A stretch of DNA of 64,000 bases, taken from NCBI RefSeq assembly GCF_000744785.1, contig NZ_JQMO01000003.1, positions 2,728,001 through 2,792,000 of the forward strand, read 5' to 3'. A model generated the notes under the pieces. That model did no database searches. It worked only from the letters and a program-made list of their open reading frames with translations, and was not told the origin of the DNA. This document shows positions 10,680 to 19,669 of the stretch, piece by piece (the stretch's first letter is position 1; the number at the start of each line of letters is the position of its first letter). Origin of the DNA: Kitasatospora azatica KCTC 9699. Lineage in GTDB: Bacteria > Actinomycetota > Actinomycetes > Streptomycetales > Streptomycetaceae. Position numbers and translations under genes: made by a program.

Positions 10680-12109
10680 ACGGCGCGCCCGGCGAGCGCG
10701 TTGAGGCAGGCGACCAGGGTCCGGGCCTGCACGTTGACCCGGTGGCCGTGCTGGATCAGCGGGGCGAGCTGGGCCAGGGTCAGCCAGCGGTAGCCCTCGG
10801 GGGCCTCGAGCGGAGCCGTCTGCTCGTCGGCCTCGATCACCAGGTAGCGGCTGACCGCGTCCAGGAAGCGGCCGCCCTCCTCGGAGTGCAGCGCCTGGTA
10901 GCGGATCCGGTCCGGGGCGGCGTCCAGCACCTGCGCCAGGAAGGGCGGGGTCGCGCGGCCGCGGTAGTTCTGCGGCGTGTACTGGACGGTGGGCGCCAGC
11001 TCGACCAGGTCCGGCAGGCCGCCCTCCATCCTGGCGTGCACCAGCAGGTGCAGCACGCCCTCGATCGGCCGGGCGAGGAAGGCCACCACACCCTGTCCGC
11101 GCGGGGCGAAGAGCGGTTGGGTCCAGCCGCGCACCTCGCGGCTGTCGGTCTGCGCGGCGACCGCGACCACGTCGAAGAAGCGCCCCTCGGGATGCTCGAT
11201 GGCGCGCTCGGTGCGCAGCCAGCCGGGCAGCTCGTTCAGCGGGAGGCACTCGGCCCGGACGTGGTGGCGGGTGCGTTGACCGGTGAACCACGCGCGCAGC
11301 TCGGCGTCCGTGTGCCGGGCGCCCGCCTCGGCGTCCCGGGAGCGGACCAGGGCGGCGGTGAACCCGTCGACGCCGGTCAGGTCGGGCGCCGGACCCTCGG
11401 GCAGCGGCGCGCAGGCGAGCACGGTCCGGGAGTCCATGTTGACCAGGTTGTCCAGCCGCAGCAGCTCGGCGAGCTGGCCGAAGGTCAGCCAGCAGAAGTC
11501 GGGGTGCAGCGGGACCTCCTCGTCCGTCTGCACGATCATGTTGCGGTTGTGCTTGCGGTAGAACCAGGAGCCGTGCTCGGACTGCAGGACGTCGGCCAGC
11601 ACCTCGCCGCGCCCCGGCTGGGTGAAGTACTCGATGTAGCGCACCCCCGCGCCGCCGTGCGCCCCGGTGTAGTTGCTGCGGGTGGCCTGGACGGTCGGCG
11701 ACAGCTGGAGCGGCGTCGGGTTGCCGGGCTCCATCTTGGCCTGCATCAGGCAGTGCAGGACCCCGTCGAACTCCTTGACCAGGATCCCCAGGACGCCGAT
11801 CTCCGGCTGGCGGATGATCGGCTGGCACCAGTCGCCGCCGGCCGTGGTCACCCGCAGGCCTTCGACGCTGAAGAACCGGCCGGTGTGGTGGACCAGGTTG
11901 CCGGTGCCCTGCTCGAAGCGCCAGCCCTCCAGGTCGGCGAACGGGATCCGGTCGACCCGGAAGCGGTGCGCGGCCTGCCGCTCGGCGAACCAGTGGTGGA
12001 ATCCGTCCAGGCTGAGGTGGGCGCCTTCGGCCAGCGCCGCCGAGCGGGCGATCCGGGCTGCCGGGCCCCGGTCGTGTCGCGGGCGCAGCGCCGCGAGCGT
12101 GGTGGTCAT
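10676..12109 (-). CDS. NDP-hexose 2,3-dehydratase
   Basis: A 477-residue protein built as two tandem copies of the NDP-hexose 2,3-dehydratase domain. The copies are recognisable from repeated QPII/QPLF, PTVQATRSNYTG and PTVQYTPQNYRG segments and from paired W--R/RFF motifs. It removes water across C2-C3 of NDP-4-keto-6-deoxyglucose, the committed step to 2-deoxysugars in aromatic polyketide glycosides. The ATG at 12109 is supported by an AGGAGGG stretch before it. It overlaps the 3-ketoreductase gene and follows the SDR gene by 47 bases in one operon. Confidence 0.92.
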   Translation of the reverse strand: MTTTLAALRPRHDRGPAARIARSAALAEGAHLSLDGFHHWFAERQAAHRFRVDRIPFADLEGWRFEQGTGNLVHHTGRFFSVEGLRVTTAGGDWCQPIIRQPEIGVLGILVKEFDGVLHCLMQAKMEPGNPTPLQLSPTVQATRSNYTGAHGGAGVRYIEYFTQPGRGEVLADVLQSEHGSWFYRKHNRNMIVQTDEEVPLHPDFCWLTFGQLAELLRLDNLVNMDSRTVLACAPLPEGPAPDLTGVDGFTAALVRSRDAEAGARHTDAELRAWFTGQRTRHHVRAECLPLNELPGWLRTERAIEHPEGRFFDVVAVAAQTDSREVRGWTQPLFAPRGQGVVAFLARPIEGVLHLLVHARMEGGLPDLVELAPTVQYTPQNYRGRATPPFLAQVLDAAPDRIRYQALHSEEGGRFLDAVSRYLVIEADEQTAPLEAPEGYRWLTLAQLAPLIQHGHRVNVQARTLVACLNALAGRAV

Positions 12110-12156
12110 GCGAAATGCCCTCCTCGGGTCGGGCTGAGTGGTCGGGTGATGGCTGA

Positions 12157-12918
12157 TCAGCGGCCGCCGGCGACGGTCAGCGATTCGCCGGTGATGTTCC
12201 CGTTGGCCTCGGAGCAGAGGAACACCACGGAGTCGGCGATGTCCTGCGGCAGGCTGAGGCGCCCGGTGGGGGTTGCCTGGATCTCGCGGTCGCGGACCGG
12301 CTGGGGCAGGCCGGCGAGCATCCGCTCGGTCACGGTCAGCCCGGGGCAGACCACGTTGACCAGCACACCGTCGCCGCCCAGGTCCCACATCAGGCTGCGG
12401 GTCAGGCCGTGCAGGCCCGCCTTGGCCGCGCCGTAGAACTCCTGGCCGCGGTTGCCGCCGAGCGCGTTGTGCGAGGAGATCAGCGCGATCCGCCCCCAAC
12501 CGCGCGAGCGCATCCCCGGGATGGCGTGCTGCACGGTGCGGATCACCGGGGCGAGGTTGCCGTCCACGACCGGCAGCCAGTCCTGCTCGGGGACGTTCTC
12601 GAAGTGGGTGCCCGGGGTGCGGCGCACGCCCCACTGCACGGCGTTCGCCACCAGGACGTCGAGCCGGCCCCAGCGCTCCTCGACGGCCCCGACCACGTGG
12701 GCGGGCGAGGCCGGGTCGTCCAGCGCGTAGCGGACCGCGAAGGAGTCGTCGCGCTGCCCGCCCAGCTCCACCGCCAGCCGCTCGGCGGCCTCCTGGTCGT
12801 TGCGGTACGCGACCGCGACCTTGGCGCCCTCGCGGGAGAAGGCGCGGGCCACCTCGCGGCCGATCCCGCTGGTGGCGCCGGTGACCAGCACGACGCGGTT
12901 CTCCAGGCCGAGCCTCAT
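12157..12918 (-). CDS. SDR-family oxidoreductase in deoxysugar operon
   Basis: A 253-residue classical short-chain dehydrogenase with cofactor motif TGATSGIG, an active-site Ser in LISSHN and a YGAAK Tyr-Lys pair; the C-terminus ends in TGESLTVAGG. The sequence is FabG-like and gives no substrate. It lies between the 3-dehydratase and the 2,3-dehydratase genes and overlaps the former by four bases, so a sugar ketoreduction is possible. A polyketide tailoring reduction is equally open. Confidence 0.8.
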   Translation of the reverse strand: MRLGLENRVVLVTGATSGIGREVARAFSREGAKVAVAYRNDQEAAERLAVELGGQRDDSFAVRYALDDPASPAHVVGAVEERWGRLDVLVANAVQWGVRRTPGTHFENVPEQDWLPVVDGNLAPVIRTVQHAIPGMRSRGWGRIALISSHNALGGNRGQEFYGAAKAGLHGLTRSLMWDLGGDGVLVNVVCPGLTVTERMLAGLPQPVRDREIQATPTGRLSLPQDIADSVVFLCSEANGNITGESLTVAGGR

Positions 12919-14219
12919 CCGCGGGCCGCCACGAACTCGCGGATCGAGGAGGCGATGTAGGCCACCATCTCCTCGGTCAGGCCCGGGTAGACGCCGACCC
13001 AGAAGGTGTGCTCGGTGATGATGTCGCTGTTGGTCAGCTCGCCGACCACCCGGAACCGCTGGTTCTGGTAGGCCGGGTGGCGGGTCAGGTTGCCGCCGAA
13101 CAGGCGCCGGGTGCCGATCCGGCGGCCCTCGAGGAAGTCCACCAGCTCGGCCCGGCTGAACGGCGCCCCGGCGTCCACCGTGAGGGCGAAGCCGAACCAG
13201 CTCGGGTCGCTCTTCGGCGTCGGCTGCGGCAGCAGCAGCCACGGCACGCCCTCCAGGCCCTCGCGCAGCTGCTTCCAGTTGCGGCGCCGGGCGGCGCAGA
13301 ACCCGTCCAGCTTGGCGAGCTGGGTCAGGCCCAGCGCGGCCTGGACGTCGGTCGCCTTCAGGTTGTAACCGACGTGCGAGAAGATGTACTTGTGGTCGTA
13401 GCCGGCCGGCAGGGTGCCCATCTGGTAGTCGAACCGCTTGAGGCACTTGTTGCTCTCGCCCGGCTCGCACCAGCAGTCGCGGCCCCAGTCGCGCAGCGAC
13501 TCCACGATCCGGGCCAGCGCCAGGTTGGCCGTCAGCACGCAGCCGCCCTCACCCATGGTCAGGTGGTGCGCCGGGTAGAAGCTGACGGTGGTCAGGTCGC
13601 CGAAGGTGCCGGTCAACTGGCCGTCGTAGAGCGAGCCGACCGCGTCGCAGTTGTCCTCGATGAGGAAGAGGTCGTGCTGCTCGGCGAGTTGGGCGATCTC
13701 GGCGACCGGGAACGGGTTTCCGAGGGCGTGCGCGATGATGATCGCGCGGGTCCGCGGGCCGATCGCCGCCGCGACCCGGTCCGCGGTGGTGTTGTAGGTG
13801 GCCAGGTCCACGTCCACGAAGACCGGGACCAGCCCGTTCTGCAGGATCGGGTTGACCGTGGTGGGGAACCCGGCGGCCACCGTGATGACCTCGTCGCCCG
13901 GCCGCAGGCGGCTGTCGCCGAGCTGCTGGGAGGTCAGCGCGGAGACCGCCAGCAGGTTGGCGGAGGAGCCGGAGTTCGTCAGGTGGGCCTTGCGGCGCTT
14001 CAACTTGCGGGCGAAGGCCGACTCGAACTTGCGCGAGCTGCGCCCGGCCGCGATCCGCAGGTCCAGGGCGGCCTCGGTGATGGCCACCCGGTCCTCCTCG
14101 TCGAGGACGGCGCCGGCGGGCCAGATCTCGGTCACACCGGGGACGAACGCCCGGTTGTCCTGCTGGTCCACGTGGTACTTGCGCACCGCGTCGAGTATCG
14201 GTGTCATGTCGCCGGGCAT
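12915..14219 (-). CDS. NDP-4-keto-6-deoxyhexose 3-dehydratase, PLP/[2Fe-2S] type (E1-like)
   Basis: A 434-residue enzyme of the PLP aspartate-aminotransferase fold. The usual Schiff-base Lys is replaced by His in FYPAHHLTMGEGG (His219), the mark of the dehydratase branch (E1, SpnQ, UrdQ/LanQ type). Cys191, Cys249, Cys251 and Cys259 have the exact C-x57-C-x-C-x7-C spacing of the [2Fe-2S] cluster in E1. It removes the C3 hydroxyl, making 3,6-dideoxy or, after the 2,3-dehydratase step, 2,3,6-trideoxy sugars; electrons must come from a reductase not present here. The ATG at 14219 has a GAGGAG ribosome binding site. It is the first gene of a six-gene leftward operon. Confidence 0.93.
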   Translation of the reverse strand: MPGDMTPILDAVRKYHVDQQDNRAFVPGVTEIWPAGAVLDEEDRVAITEAALDLRIAAGRSSRKFESAFARKLKRRKAHLTNSGSSANLLAVSALTSQQLGDSRLRPGDEVITVAAGFPTTVNPILQNGLVPVFVDVDLATYNTTADRVAAAIGPRTRAIIIAHALGNPFPVAEIAQLAEQHDLFLIEDNCDAVGSLYDGQLTGTFGDLTTVSFYPAHHLTMGEGGCVLTANLALARIVESLRDWGRDCWCEPGESNKCLKRFDYQMGTLPAGYDHKYIFSHVGYNLKATDVQAALGLTQLAKLDGFCAARRRNWKQLREGLEGVPWLLLPQPTPKSDPSWFGFALTVDAGAPFSRAELVDFLEGRRIGTRRLFGGNLTRHPAYQNQRFRVVGELTNSDIITEHTFWVGVYPGLTEEMVAYIASSIREFVAARG

Positions 14220-14287
14220 TTGTGTCTCCTCAGATCGACTCCCGCCCTCGACCCTGGGGGAGGGGTCTCGAACCGGCCTTGACGCGA

Positions 14288-14305
14288 GCTGGACCGGCAT
14301 TCGAG
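14288..14305 (-). promoter_or_regulatory. Candidate SARP box upstream of deoxysugar operon
   Basis: On the minus strand the site reads CTCGAAT-GCCG-GTCCAGC, two heptamers of type (C/G)TC(C/G)A in 11-bp period. It lies 69 bases before the 3-dehydratase start and faces that gene. Confidence 0.5.
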
Positions 14306-14315
14306 GGGATGGACC

Positions 14316-14330
14316 TAGCGTGCGCGGACA
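14316..14330 (+). promoter_or_regulatory. Candidate leaderless promoter, TAGCGT element
   Basis: TAGCGT at 14316-14321 lies 8 bases before the ATG at 14330, and no ribosome binding site intervenes. The same element and layout precede the SDR gene at 28464. Confidence 0.45.
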
Positions 14331-14944
14331 TGGAGATCGAAGAGACCGCTGTGCCCGATGCGTACCGGATCACCCCGCGGGTGTGGACCGATGAGCGGGG
14401 GAGCTTCCACGAGTCCTTCCGCAGCGAGCTGTTGGAGCGTGCGACCGGGCACGCGTTCACGCCGCGCCAGGTCAACTACTCGACCTCCCGGCGGAATGTG
14501 CTGCGTGGTCTGCACGGGGTCGAACTTCCGCCGGGCCAGGCGAAGTTCGTGACCTGCGTGCGGGGATCGGTGTTCGACGTGGTGGTCGACGTACGGTTGG
14601 GCTCACCCACCTTCGGGGCGTACACCACCTCGGTGCTGGACGCGGGGAGCGGGTGCGGGGTGTACGTCGCGGAGGGGCTGGCGCACGGGTTCGTGGCGCT
14701 GACGGAGGACGCGTGCGTGAGCTACCTGTGCTCGACGGAGTTCGTGCCGGGGACCCAGGTGGACATCGACCCGCTGGACGCGCAGCTGGGGGTGCCGTGG
14801 CAGCTGGGGCTGACCGGGGAGGCGCTGATGTCGCCGAAGGACGCGGGGGCGCTGTCGCTGGAGCGGACGGCGCAGGCGGGGCGGCTGGCGGGGTACCGGG
14901 AGTGCCTGGCCCACTACGCGGCCAAGCGCCCGCCCCGGGCATAG
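14330..14944 (+). CDS. dTDP-4-dehydro-6-deoxyhexose 3,5-epimerase (RmlC family)
   Basis: A 204-residue cupin-fold epimerase. RmlC features are DERGSFHESFR near the N-terminus, NVLRGLHG with the catalytic His, KFVTCVRGSVFDVVVD, and the YVAEGLAHGFVAL segment. It epimerises C3 and/or C5, turning the D-series keto-sugar into an L-sugar, and is expected for an L-rhodinose-type product. I chose ATG 14330 over ATG 14309 because it gives the usual N-terminus and fits a leaderless promoter with TAGCGT at 14316. The gene is transcribed divergently from the 3-dehydratase operon across about 110 bases. Confidence 0.9.
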   Translation: MEIEETAVPDAYRITPRVWTDERGSFHESFRSELLERATGHAFTPRQVNYSTSRRNVLRGLHGVELPPGQAKFVTCVRGSVFDVVVDVRLGSPTFGAYTTSVLDAGSGCGVYVAEGLAHGFVALTEDACVSYLCSTEFVPGTQVDIDPLDAQLGVPWQLGLTGEALMSPKDAGALSLERTAQAGRLAGYRECLAHYAAKRPPRA

Positions 14945-15025
14945 GGCCGGGGGCGGGCGCGGTCAGTCAGCCGGCCCGCCCATCGGCCGGCGCGCCCGGC
15001 CGGTGCGCTCAGTCGGCCGGCCCGC

Positions 15026-16123
15026 TCAGTCGGCCAGCTCGGCCAGCCGGGGTACCAGGGCGGCCGGGTCGGGCAGCGCCGCGATCTCCGCGGCCAGCCG
15101 GCGGGCCGCCGCCCGCGCCGGATCCGCGAGCAGCGCGAGGCCGGCGGTGCGCAGTTCGGCCGCGCCGGCGGCGGCCCGGGGCAGGTGGCGGGCGGCGCCG
15201 ATCGCGGCCAGCCGGTCGCCGGTCAGGGCCTGCTCGGGGCGCAGCGAGACCACGAGTTGCGGGATGCCGTGGGCCGCGGCGGCCATGGTGAGGATGCCGC
15301 TGCCGTGGTGGATGAGCAGGGCGCCGCCGGGCAGCGGGCGGTCCGGGCCGAGCGGCAGGGTCACCTCCCGGTACGGGACGGCGAGTTGGTCGGCCGCCAG
15401 GCGCAGCAGGTCGACCGGTGCGCCGTCCTCCAGGCCGATCAGCACCCGGGGCTGCTGATCCGTCCTGGTCGGCCGGTCGGCTGTGGTGCGCGGCGCGGCT
15501 GCGGTGCGCAGCGCGAGGCGGCGGACCGGCGAGGGCAGTCGCAGGCTGGGCGGGCAGGGGTCGATCCAGACCTGCGGTGCCCGTCGCGGGTTCGCGCCGA
15601 AGCGTTCGCACAGGGCCTGGTAGGCCGGCCGCGGCTGCCCGCCCGGACCGCCGCGCTCCAGTTCCAGCACTGCCGGGCCGCCCCACTGGTGGTGGGCCAG
15701 CGGCACCCCGAGCAGGTCCGCGACCAGCGTCCCCGCATAGGTGGAGGCGTCGCTGACCACCAGCGCCGGCCGCCAGTGGCGCGCGAACCCGAGCAGGTCG
15801 GGCAGCATCGCCTCGGCGATCGCGGCCTGACGCCCCACCAGCGCGTCGAGCACCCGCCGCGGGCCCGGGCCGAGCGCGGCGGGACGCAGCGGCCAGTCGG
15901 CGGGCCAGCTGTCCTCGGGCAGGCCGCGCACCGCGCCGATGGGCGGCGCGGCGGGCTCCGCGCCGACCGGGACCGGGGTGAGCCCGGCCGCTGTCACCGC
16001 CGCCGCGCAGCCGGGCGGGACGGCGAGCAGCACCTCGTGGCCGGCGTCCTGGCAGGCCCGGGCGAGCGGGACCATCGGGTGCAGGTGCGCCGGGGCCGAC
16101 CAGGTCGTGAAGAGGATGCGCAC
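15026..16123 (-). CDS. GT-B glycosyltransferase (family 1 type), first copy
   Basis: A 365-residue glycosyltransferase of the antibiotic type that moves an NDP-deoxysugar to an aromatic aglycone. The N-terminal acceptor half begins VRILFTTWSAPAHLHPMVPLA. The C-terminal donor half has the HHGSGILTMAAAAHGIPQLV motif; here the usual HHGGAGT is HHGSGIL, a small departure. It is shorter than its neighbour at 17007 (395 residues) and shares the WIDPCPPSL segment with it, so the two look like paralogues. The GTG start follows the stop of the SRPBCC gene by two bases. Confidence 0.88.
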   Translation of the reverse strand: MRILFTTWSAPAHLHPMVPLARACQDAGHEVLLAVPPGCAAAVTAAGLTPVPVGAEPAAPPIGAVRGLPEDSWPADWPLRPAALGPGPRRVLDALVGRQAAIAEAMLPDLLGFARHWRPALVVSDASTYAGTLVADLLGVPLAHHQWGGPAVLELERGGPGGQPRPAYQALCERFGANPRRAPQVWIDPCPPSLRLPSPVRRLALRTAAAPRTTADRPTRTDQQPRVLIGLEDGAPVDLLRLAADQLAVPYREVTLPLGPDRPLPGGALLIHHGSGILTMAAAAHGIPQLVVSLRPEQALTGDRLAAIGAARHLPRAAAGAAELRTAGLALLADPARAAARRLAAEIAALPDPAALVPRLAELAD

Positions 16124-16125
16124 GG

Positions 16126-16983
16126 TCAGACGGCCGCGGCGGCCGGCAGGTCGGCGGCCGCCTGTCGGTCCAGCCACTCGCCCAGCCGCGACAGGTCCGC
16201 CTCCTCGGAGCGCGCGACGGCCAGCTGACGGGCCGTCACCCGGATGCCGTCCGCCGTGCTGTCGAGGTGCCAGCTGCGTCGGTACAGCGCGAACTCGGCC
16301 GGCGGCTCCAGGTGCTTGAGCAGCACGGTGTGCGGGTCCCGCAGGATCAGCACAGACCGCCCGGCGCGGCTCGGGCCGTCCGGATGCGCTGCGCGGGCGG
16401 TGACGAACTGCGCCTCCTCCTGCGGGGTTTCGCCGAGGTCCAGGGTATCGACCAGGTGCCGGTGCACCTCCTCGATCGTGGTCCCGGCGAGCAGCACCTC
16501 GCGCTCGGCCCGCAGCACCAGTGGCTCGGCCTGCTCCCGCTGCTCGACGGCCTCCTTGAGGGTGCGCATCTGCAGCGCCCCGTGCCGGTCGAGTTCGGCG
16601 GCGGTGACGGCCGGGTCCTCGTCCGTGGTGAACCAGTGGTGCGACTCGACCAGGCACTGCCCGTCCGGCTGCTCCAGGAAGAGCCAGCGGCCGCCGAGCC
16701 GGCGGATCGCGCCGACCGAGCCGTGCTGCTCGAACTCCATGACCAGGGCGGCATCGTCCAGCCGGCGCCGCGAGGTCCAGATCCGCAGGGTGCCCTCGGG
16801 GCCGGGGCGCACGGCCCAGAACTTGGTCAGGTCCTCGGGGCCCTGCTGCTCGAGCACCTCGGTGTGGGTGATCCAGGGGTACAGCAGCGGCCAGCCCAGC
16901 ACGTCGGTGAGCGTCAGGTAGACGTCGCGGGCCGGGGCCTGGACGCTGATGGCGGCCCGGGTACGGTGGATCTCTTCGGTCAC
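16126..16983 (-). CDS. Diverged aromatase/cyclase-like SRPBCC protein
   Basis: A 285-residue protein that aligns by pattern with di-domain polyketide aromatase/cyclases: an N-terminal AAISVQAPARDVYLTLTDV, a VESHHWFT strand, a second-half start AEREVLLAGTTIEEVH and a late LIL-RDPHTVLLKHLEPPAEFALYRRSWHL region. It is clearly diverged and about 30 residues shorter than the canonical partner at 39913. GTG start with AGGAG 7 bases upstream. It lies between two glycosyltransferase genes. It may be a second-ring cyclase or a specialised binding protein; its reaction is not predictable from sequence. Confidence 0.7.
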   Translation of the reverse strand: MTEEIHRTRAAISVQAPARDVYLTLTDVLGWPLLYPWITHTEVLEQQGPEDLTKFWAVRPGPEGTLRIWTSRRRLDDAALVMEFEQHGSVGAIRRLGGRWLFLEQPDGQCLVESHHWFTTDEDPAVTAAELDRHGALQMRTLKEAVEQREQAEPLVLRAEREVLLAGTTIEEVHRHLVDTLDLGETPQEEAQFVTARAAHPDGPSRAGRSVLILRDPHTVLLKHLEPPAEFALYRRSWHLDSTADGIRVTARQLAVARSEEADLSRLGEWLDRQAAADLPAAAAV

Positions 16984-17006
16984 TGCTGCTCCTAAGGACG
17001 TAAGGG

Positions 17007-18194
17007 TCAGATCCCGGCCGCGGCCCGGCGCTCCAGGTGGCGGACCAGCTCGGCGGGCGCCGGCATGGCCTCGATCTCCGCGCGCACGCTCCGCGCCCGG
17101 TCGGTGTAGTGCGGCCGGCCCAGCACCGCGGTGACGGCCTCGCGCAGGGTCCCCGGCCGCTGCCGCAGGTCGGCCGAGCCGATGCTGATCCCGCTGCCCG
17201 CCCGGGTGACCTGCTCGCCCCAGACGCGCTGGGTGGAGTCCGGGCTCTCGGGCAGCACGATCTGCGGCACGCCGTAGGCGGCGGCCGTCATGCCGGAGCC
17301 GGCGCCGCCGTGGTGGATCAGGGCGGCGCAGCTGGGCAGCAGCGCGCTCAGCGGGAACCAGCCGGTCAGCCGGACGTTGGCCGGCAGCGGCTGCCCGGCG
17401 AAGGCCTCGGGGCGGGCGACGGCCAGCACGATCTCGGCGTCCAGCCCGTCGACCTCATCGAGCAGCTGCCGGCCGCGCTCGTCGATGGTGCGGCTGGTGC
17501 CGCCGCCGGTGAGGCAGATCCGCGGCCGCCGCGGGTGCTCCCGCAGCCAGTCGGGGATCTCCCCGGGGCCGTTGTACGGCAGGTAGCGCATCGGCAGCCG
17601 GGGGACCGGGTAGGGCAGGGCGAGCGACGGCGGACAGGGGTCGATCCAGGTGTCGGCGCCGATCCGGGGTTCGAGGCCGAAGCGCTCGAACATCCGGAGG
17701 TAGGCGGGTGGCACCTCGTCCTCCCGCAGGAAGTACGCGCCCATCGGCTGGCCCCAGGCGTGCCCGATCGCCGGGACGCCGACCGCCGCCGCGGCGACCG
17801 GGCCGACCAGCGCGCCGATGTCGTGGACCACCAGGTCGGGGCGCCAGGCGCGGGCGTGCGCGACCAGGTCGTCGGCGAGCGAGTCGGCCAGGCCGAGGAG
17901 CTGGTCGGCCCAGCCGAGCCGGCGCTCCTCGGGCCAGTCCAGCGGGCCCACCGGCCAGTCGGCGGGGACCCGCGCGGGCCGCCCGGCCGAACCGCCGAGC
18001 CGGCGCCGGGCGAAGGCCTCGCCGGCTGCCGCGGCACCGATCGGGACCGCGAGCAGCCCCGCCGCGGTGACCTTGGGGACGGCCTGCGGCCGGGCGGCCA
18101 CCTGCACCTCGTGGCCGGCCAGCCGGCAGGCCCAGGCCAGGGGGACCAGCCACGGGGCGTGCGAGGGCCCGTGGGCGACGAACAGGACGCGCAT
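17007..18194 (-). CDS. GT-B glycosyltransferase (family 1 type), second copy
   Basis: A 395-residue antibiotic-type glycosyltransferase. The N-terminus MRVLFVAHGPSHAPWLVPLA is the acceptor-domain start. The donor site contains LIHHGGAGSGMTAAAYGVPQIVLPES, with the conserved His and Gly residues intact, and TGGGTSRT marks the interdomain region. With the shorter paralogue at 15026 it gives the cluster two transferases, enough for two sugars or for a two-step chain. It is preceded by an MFS exporter gene in the same leftward operon. Confidence 0.9.
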   Translation of the reverse strand: MRVLFVAHGPSHAPWLVPLAWACRLAGHEVQVAARPQAVPKVTAAGLLAVPIGAAAAGEAFARRRLGGSAGRPARVPADWPVGPLDWPEERRLGWADQLLGLADSLADDLVAHARAWRPDLVVHDIGALVGPVAAAAVGVPAIGHAWGQPMGAYFLREDEVPPAYLRMFERFGLEPRIGADTWIDPCPPSLALPYPVPRLPMRYLPYNGPGEIPDWLREHPRRPRICLTGGGTSRTIDERGRQLLDEVDGLDAEIVLAVARPEAFAGQPLPANVRLTGWFPLSALLPSCAALIHHGGAGSGMTAAAYGVPQIVLPESPDSTQRVWGEQVTRAGSGISIGSADLRQRPGTLREAVTAVLGRPHYTDRARSVRAEIEAMPAPAELVRHLERRAAAGI

Positions 18195-18230
18195 CTCACT
18201 CGCCTGCCAGGTAGAGGGGTCGATGATCGG

Positions 18231-19643
18231 TCAGCCGCGGTTGCGGCCGGGCAGCATGAGGGCCGGCAGCAGCGTGAGGGCGCTGAGCGCGAAGGCCCAC
18301 CAGAAGGTCGCGGCGAAGGCCTGGGCGGGTGCGTGGCTGCCGCTCTGGTGCTCCAGGACGACGGCGAGCAGCGCGGTGCCCAGCGAGCCGCCGATCCGGT
18401 GCAGCACGTTGGTGGTGCCGGCCGCCTGCGGCATCTGCTGCGGCTGGACGCTGCGGAAGACCGCGGCCATGATCGGCGACATCGCCGCTCCCATGCCGAC
18501 ACCGCGCACGAACAGGCCCAGGCCCAGCAGGTACTCGCTCGGGTGCGAGCCGACCCGGGTGTACACGAACGTCCCGGCCATCGCCAGCAGCACGCCCGCC
18601 ACGATGAACCAGCGCGGCCCGAGCTTGTCGGTGAGCCGCCCGACGAAGAACATCGACAGCGCGATCCCGAAGTCCTGGGGGAGCGTCAGCAGGCCGGTGT
18701 GCAGCGGGCTCTGGCCGCGCACCACCTGGTAGTAGAGCGGCAGCAGGAACATCGAGCTGAACAGCGCGGCGCCGAGCATGAAGGAGGAGGCCACCGCGTT
18801 GCGGAACGACGGGACGGCGAACAGCCGCAGGTCCACCAGCGGGCTGCCGGTGTGCTTCAGCGCGTGCGCCGTGTACCCGGCCAGCAGCGCCAGACCGGCG
18901 ATGGTCGCGACGAGCACCCGCGGGGCGGTCAGGCCGCCGCCGTTGGCGGTCTCGGAGAGCCCGTAGATCAGCGCCGCCAGGCCCGGGGAGATCAGCAGCA
19001 GGCCGCGCACGTCCAGCTTCTGGCCCGGCTGCCCCACCGCGTCGGGCAGGATCCGGGCGGCCAGCAGCAGGGTCAGCGCGCCGAGCGGCAGGTTGAGGTA
19101 GAAGATCCACGGCCAGCTCGCCGCGCTGATCAGGATGCCGCCGATGACCGGGCCGAGGGCGGGGGCGAAGGTCAGCGGGATGATCAGCATGCCCATCACC
19201 CGGCCGATCCGCTCCCGGCCGGCGGCCTGGGCGAGCATCGACTGGCCGATCGGCTGGATCAGCCCGCCGGCCGCGCCCTGCAGGATCCGGAAGGCCACCA
19301 GCGAGGGCGCCGACCAGGCCAGGCCGCAGAGCGCGGAGGCGAGTACGAAGCCGGCGACCGAGGCCATCCACATCCGCTTGGCGCCGAACCGCTCGGTGGC
19401 CCAGCCGCTCATCGGCGCCACCAGCGCGAAGGCCAGCAGGTAGCCGGTGCTGATCCACTGGATGGTGGAGAGCGGGCTGCCGAAGTCGCGGCGGATGGCC
19501 TCGATGCCGACGTTGACGACGGTGGAGTCGAGCACGGCGATGATGGTGCCGAGGACCAGCACGATGCCGATCTTGATGAGTGCGGGGTCGAGGCGGTCGT
19601 CGCGCGGCGGCGCGGCGGCCGCGCGGGGCGCGGTCGTGGTCAC
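18231..19643 (-). CDS. MFS exporter, DHA2 (14-TM) family
   Basis: A 470-residue multidrug transporter. The first helix carries the DHA2 signature VLDSTVVNVG, followed by the helix-2/3 segment STGYLLAFALVAPMSGWATERFGAKR, and motif C appears as LGPVIGGILI. Start GTG at 19643 with AGGAAGG before it. The position at the head of the glycosyltransferase/SRPBCC genes suggests export of the glycosylated product and self-resistance. It is related in sequence to the other exporter at 21782. Confidence 0.9.
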   Translation of the reverse strand: MTTTAPRAAAAPPRDDRLDPALIKIGIVLVLGTIIAVLDSTVVNVGIEAIRRDFGSPLSTIQWISTGYLLAFALVAPMSGWATERFGAKRMWMASVAGFVLASALCGLAWSAPSLVAFRILQGAAGGLIQPIGQSMLAQAAGRERIGRVMGMLIIPLTFAPALGPVIGGILISAASWPWIFYLNLPLGALTLLLAARILPDAVGQPGQKLDVRGLLLISPGLAALIYGLSETANGGGLTAPRVLVATIAGLALLAGYTAHALKHTGSPLVDLRLFAVPSFRNAVASSFMLGAALFSSMFLLPLYYQVVRGQSPLHTGLLTLPQDFGIALSMFFVGRLTDKLGPRWFIVAGVLLAMAGTFVYTRVGSHPSEYLLGLGLFVRGVGMGAAMSPIMAAVFRSVQPQQMPQAAGTTNVLHRIGGSLGTALLAVVLEHQSGSHAPAQAFAATFWWAFALSALTLLPALMLPGRNRG

Positions 19644-19669
19644 TGGTGCCTTCCTGCAGGGGAGTTGAA

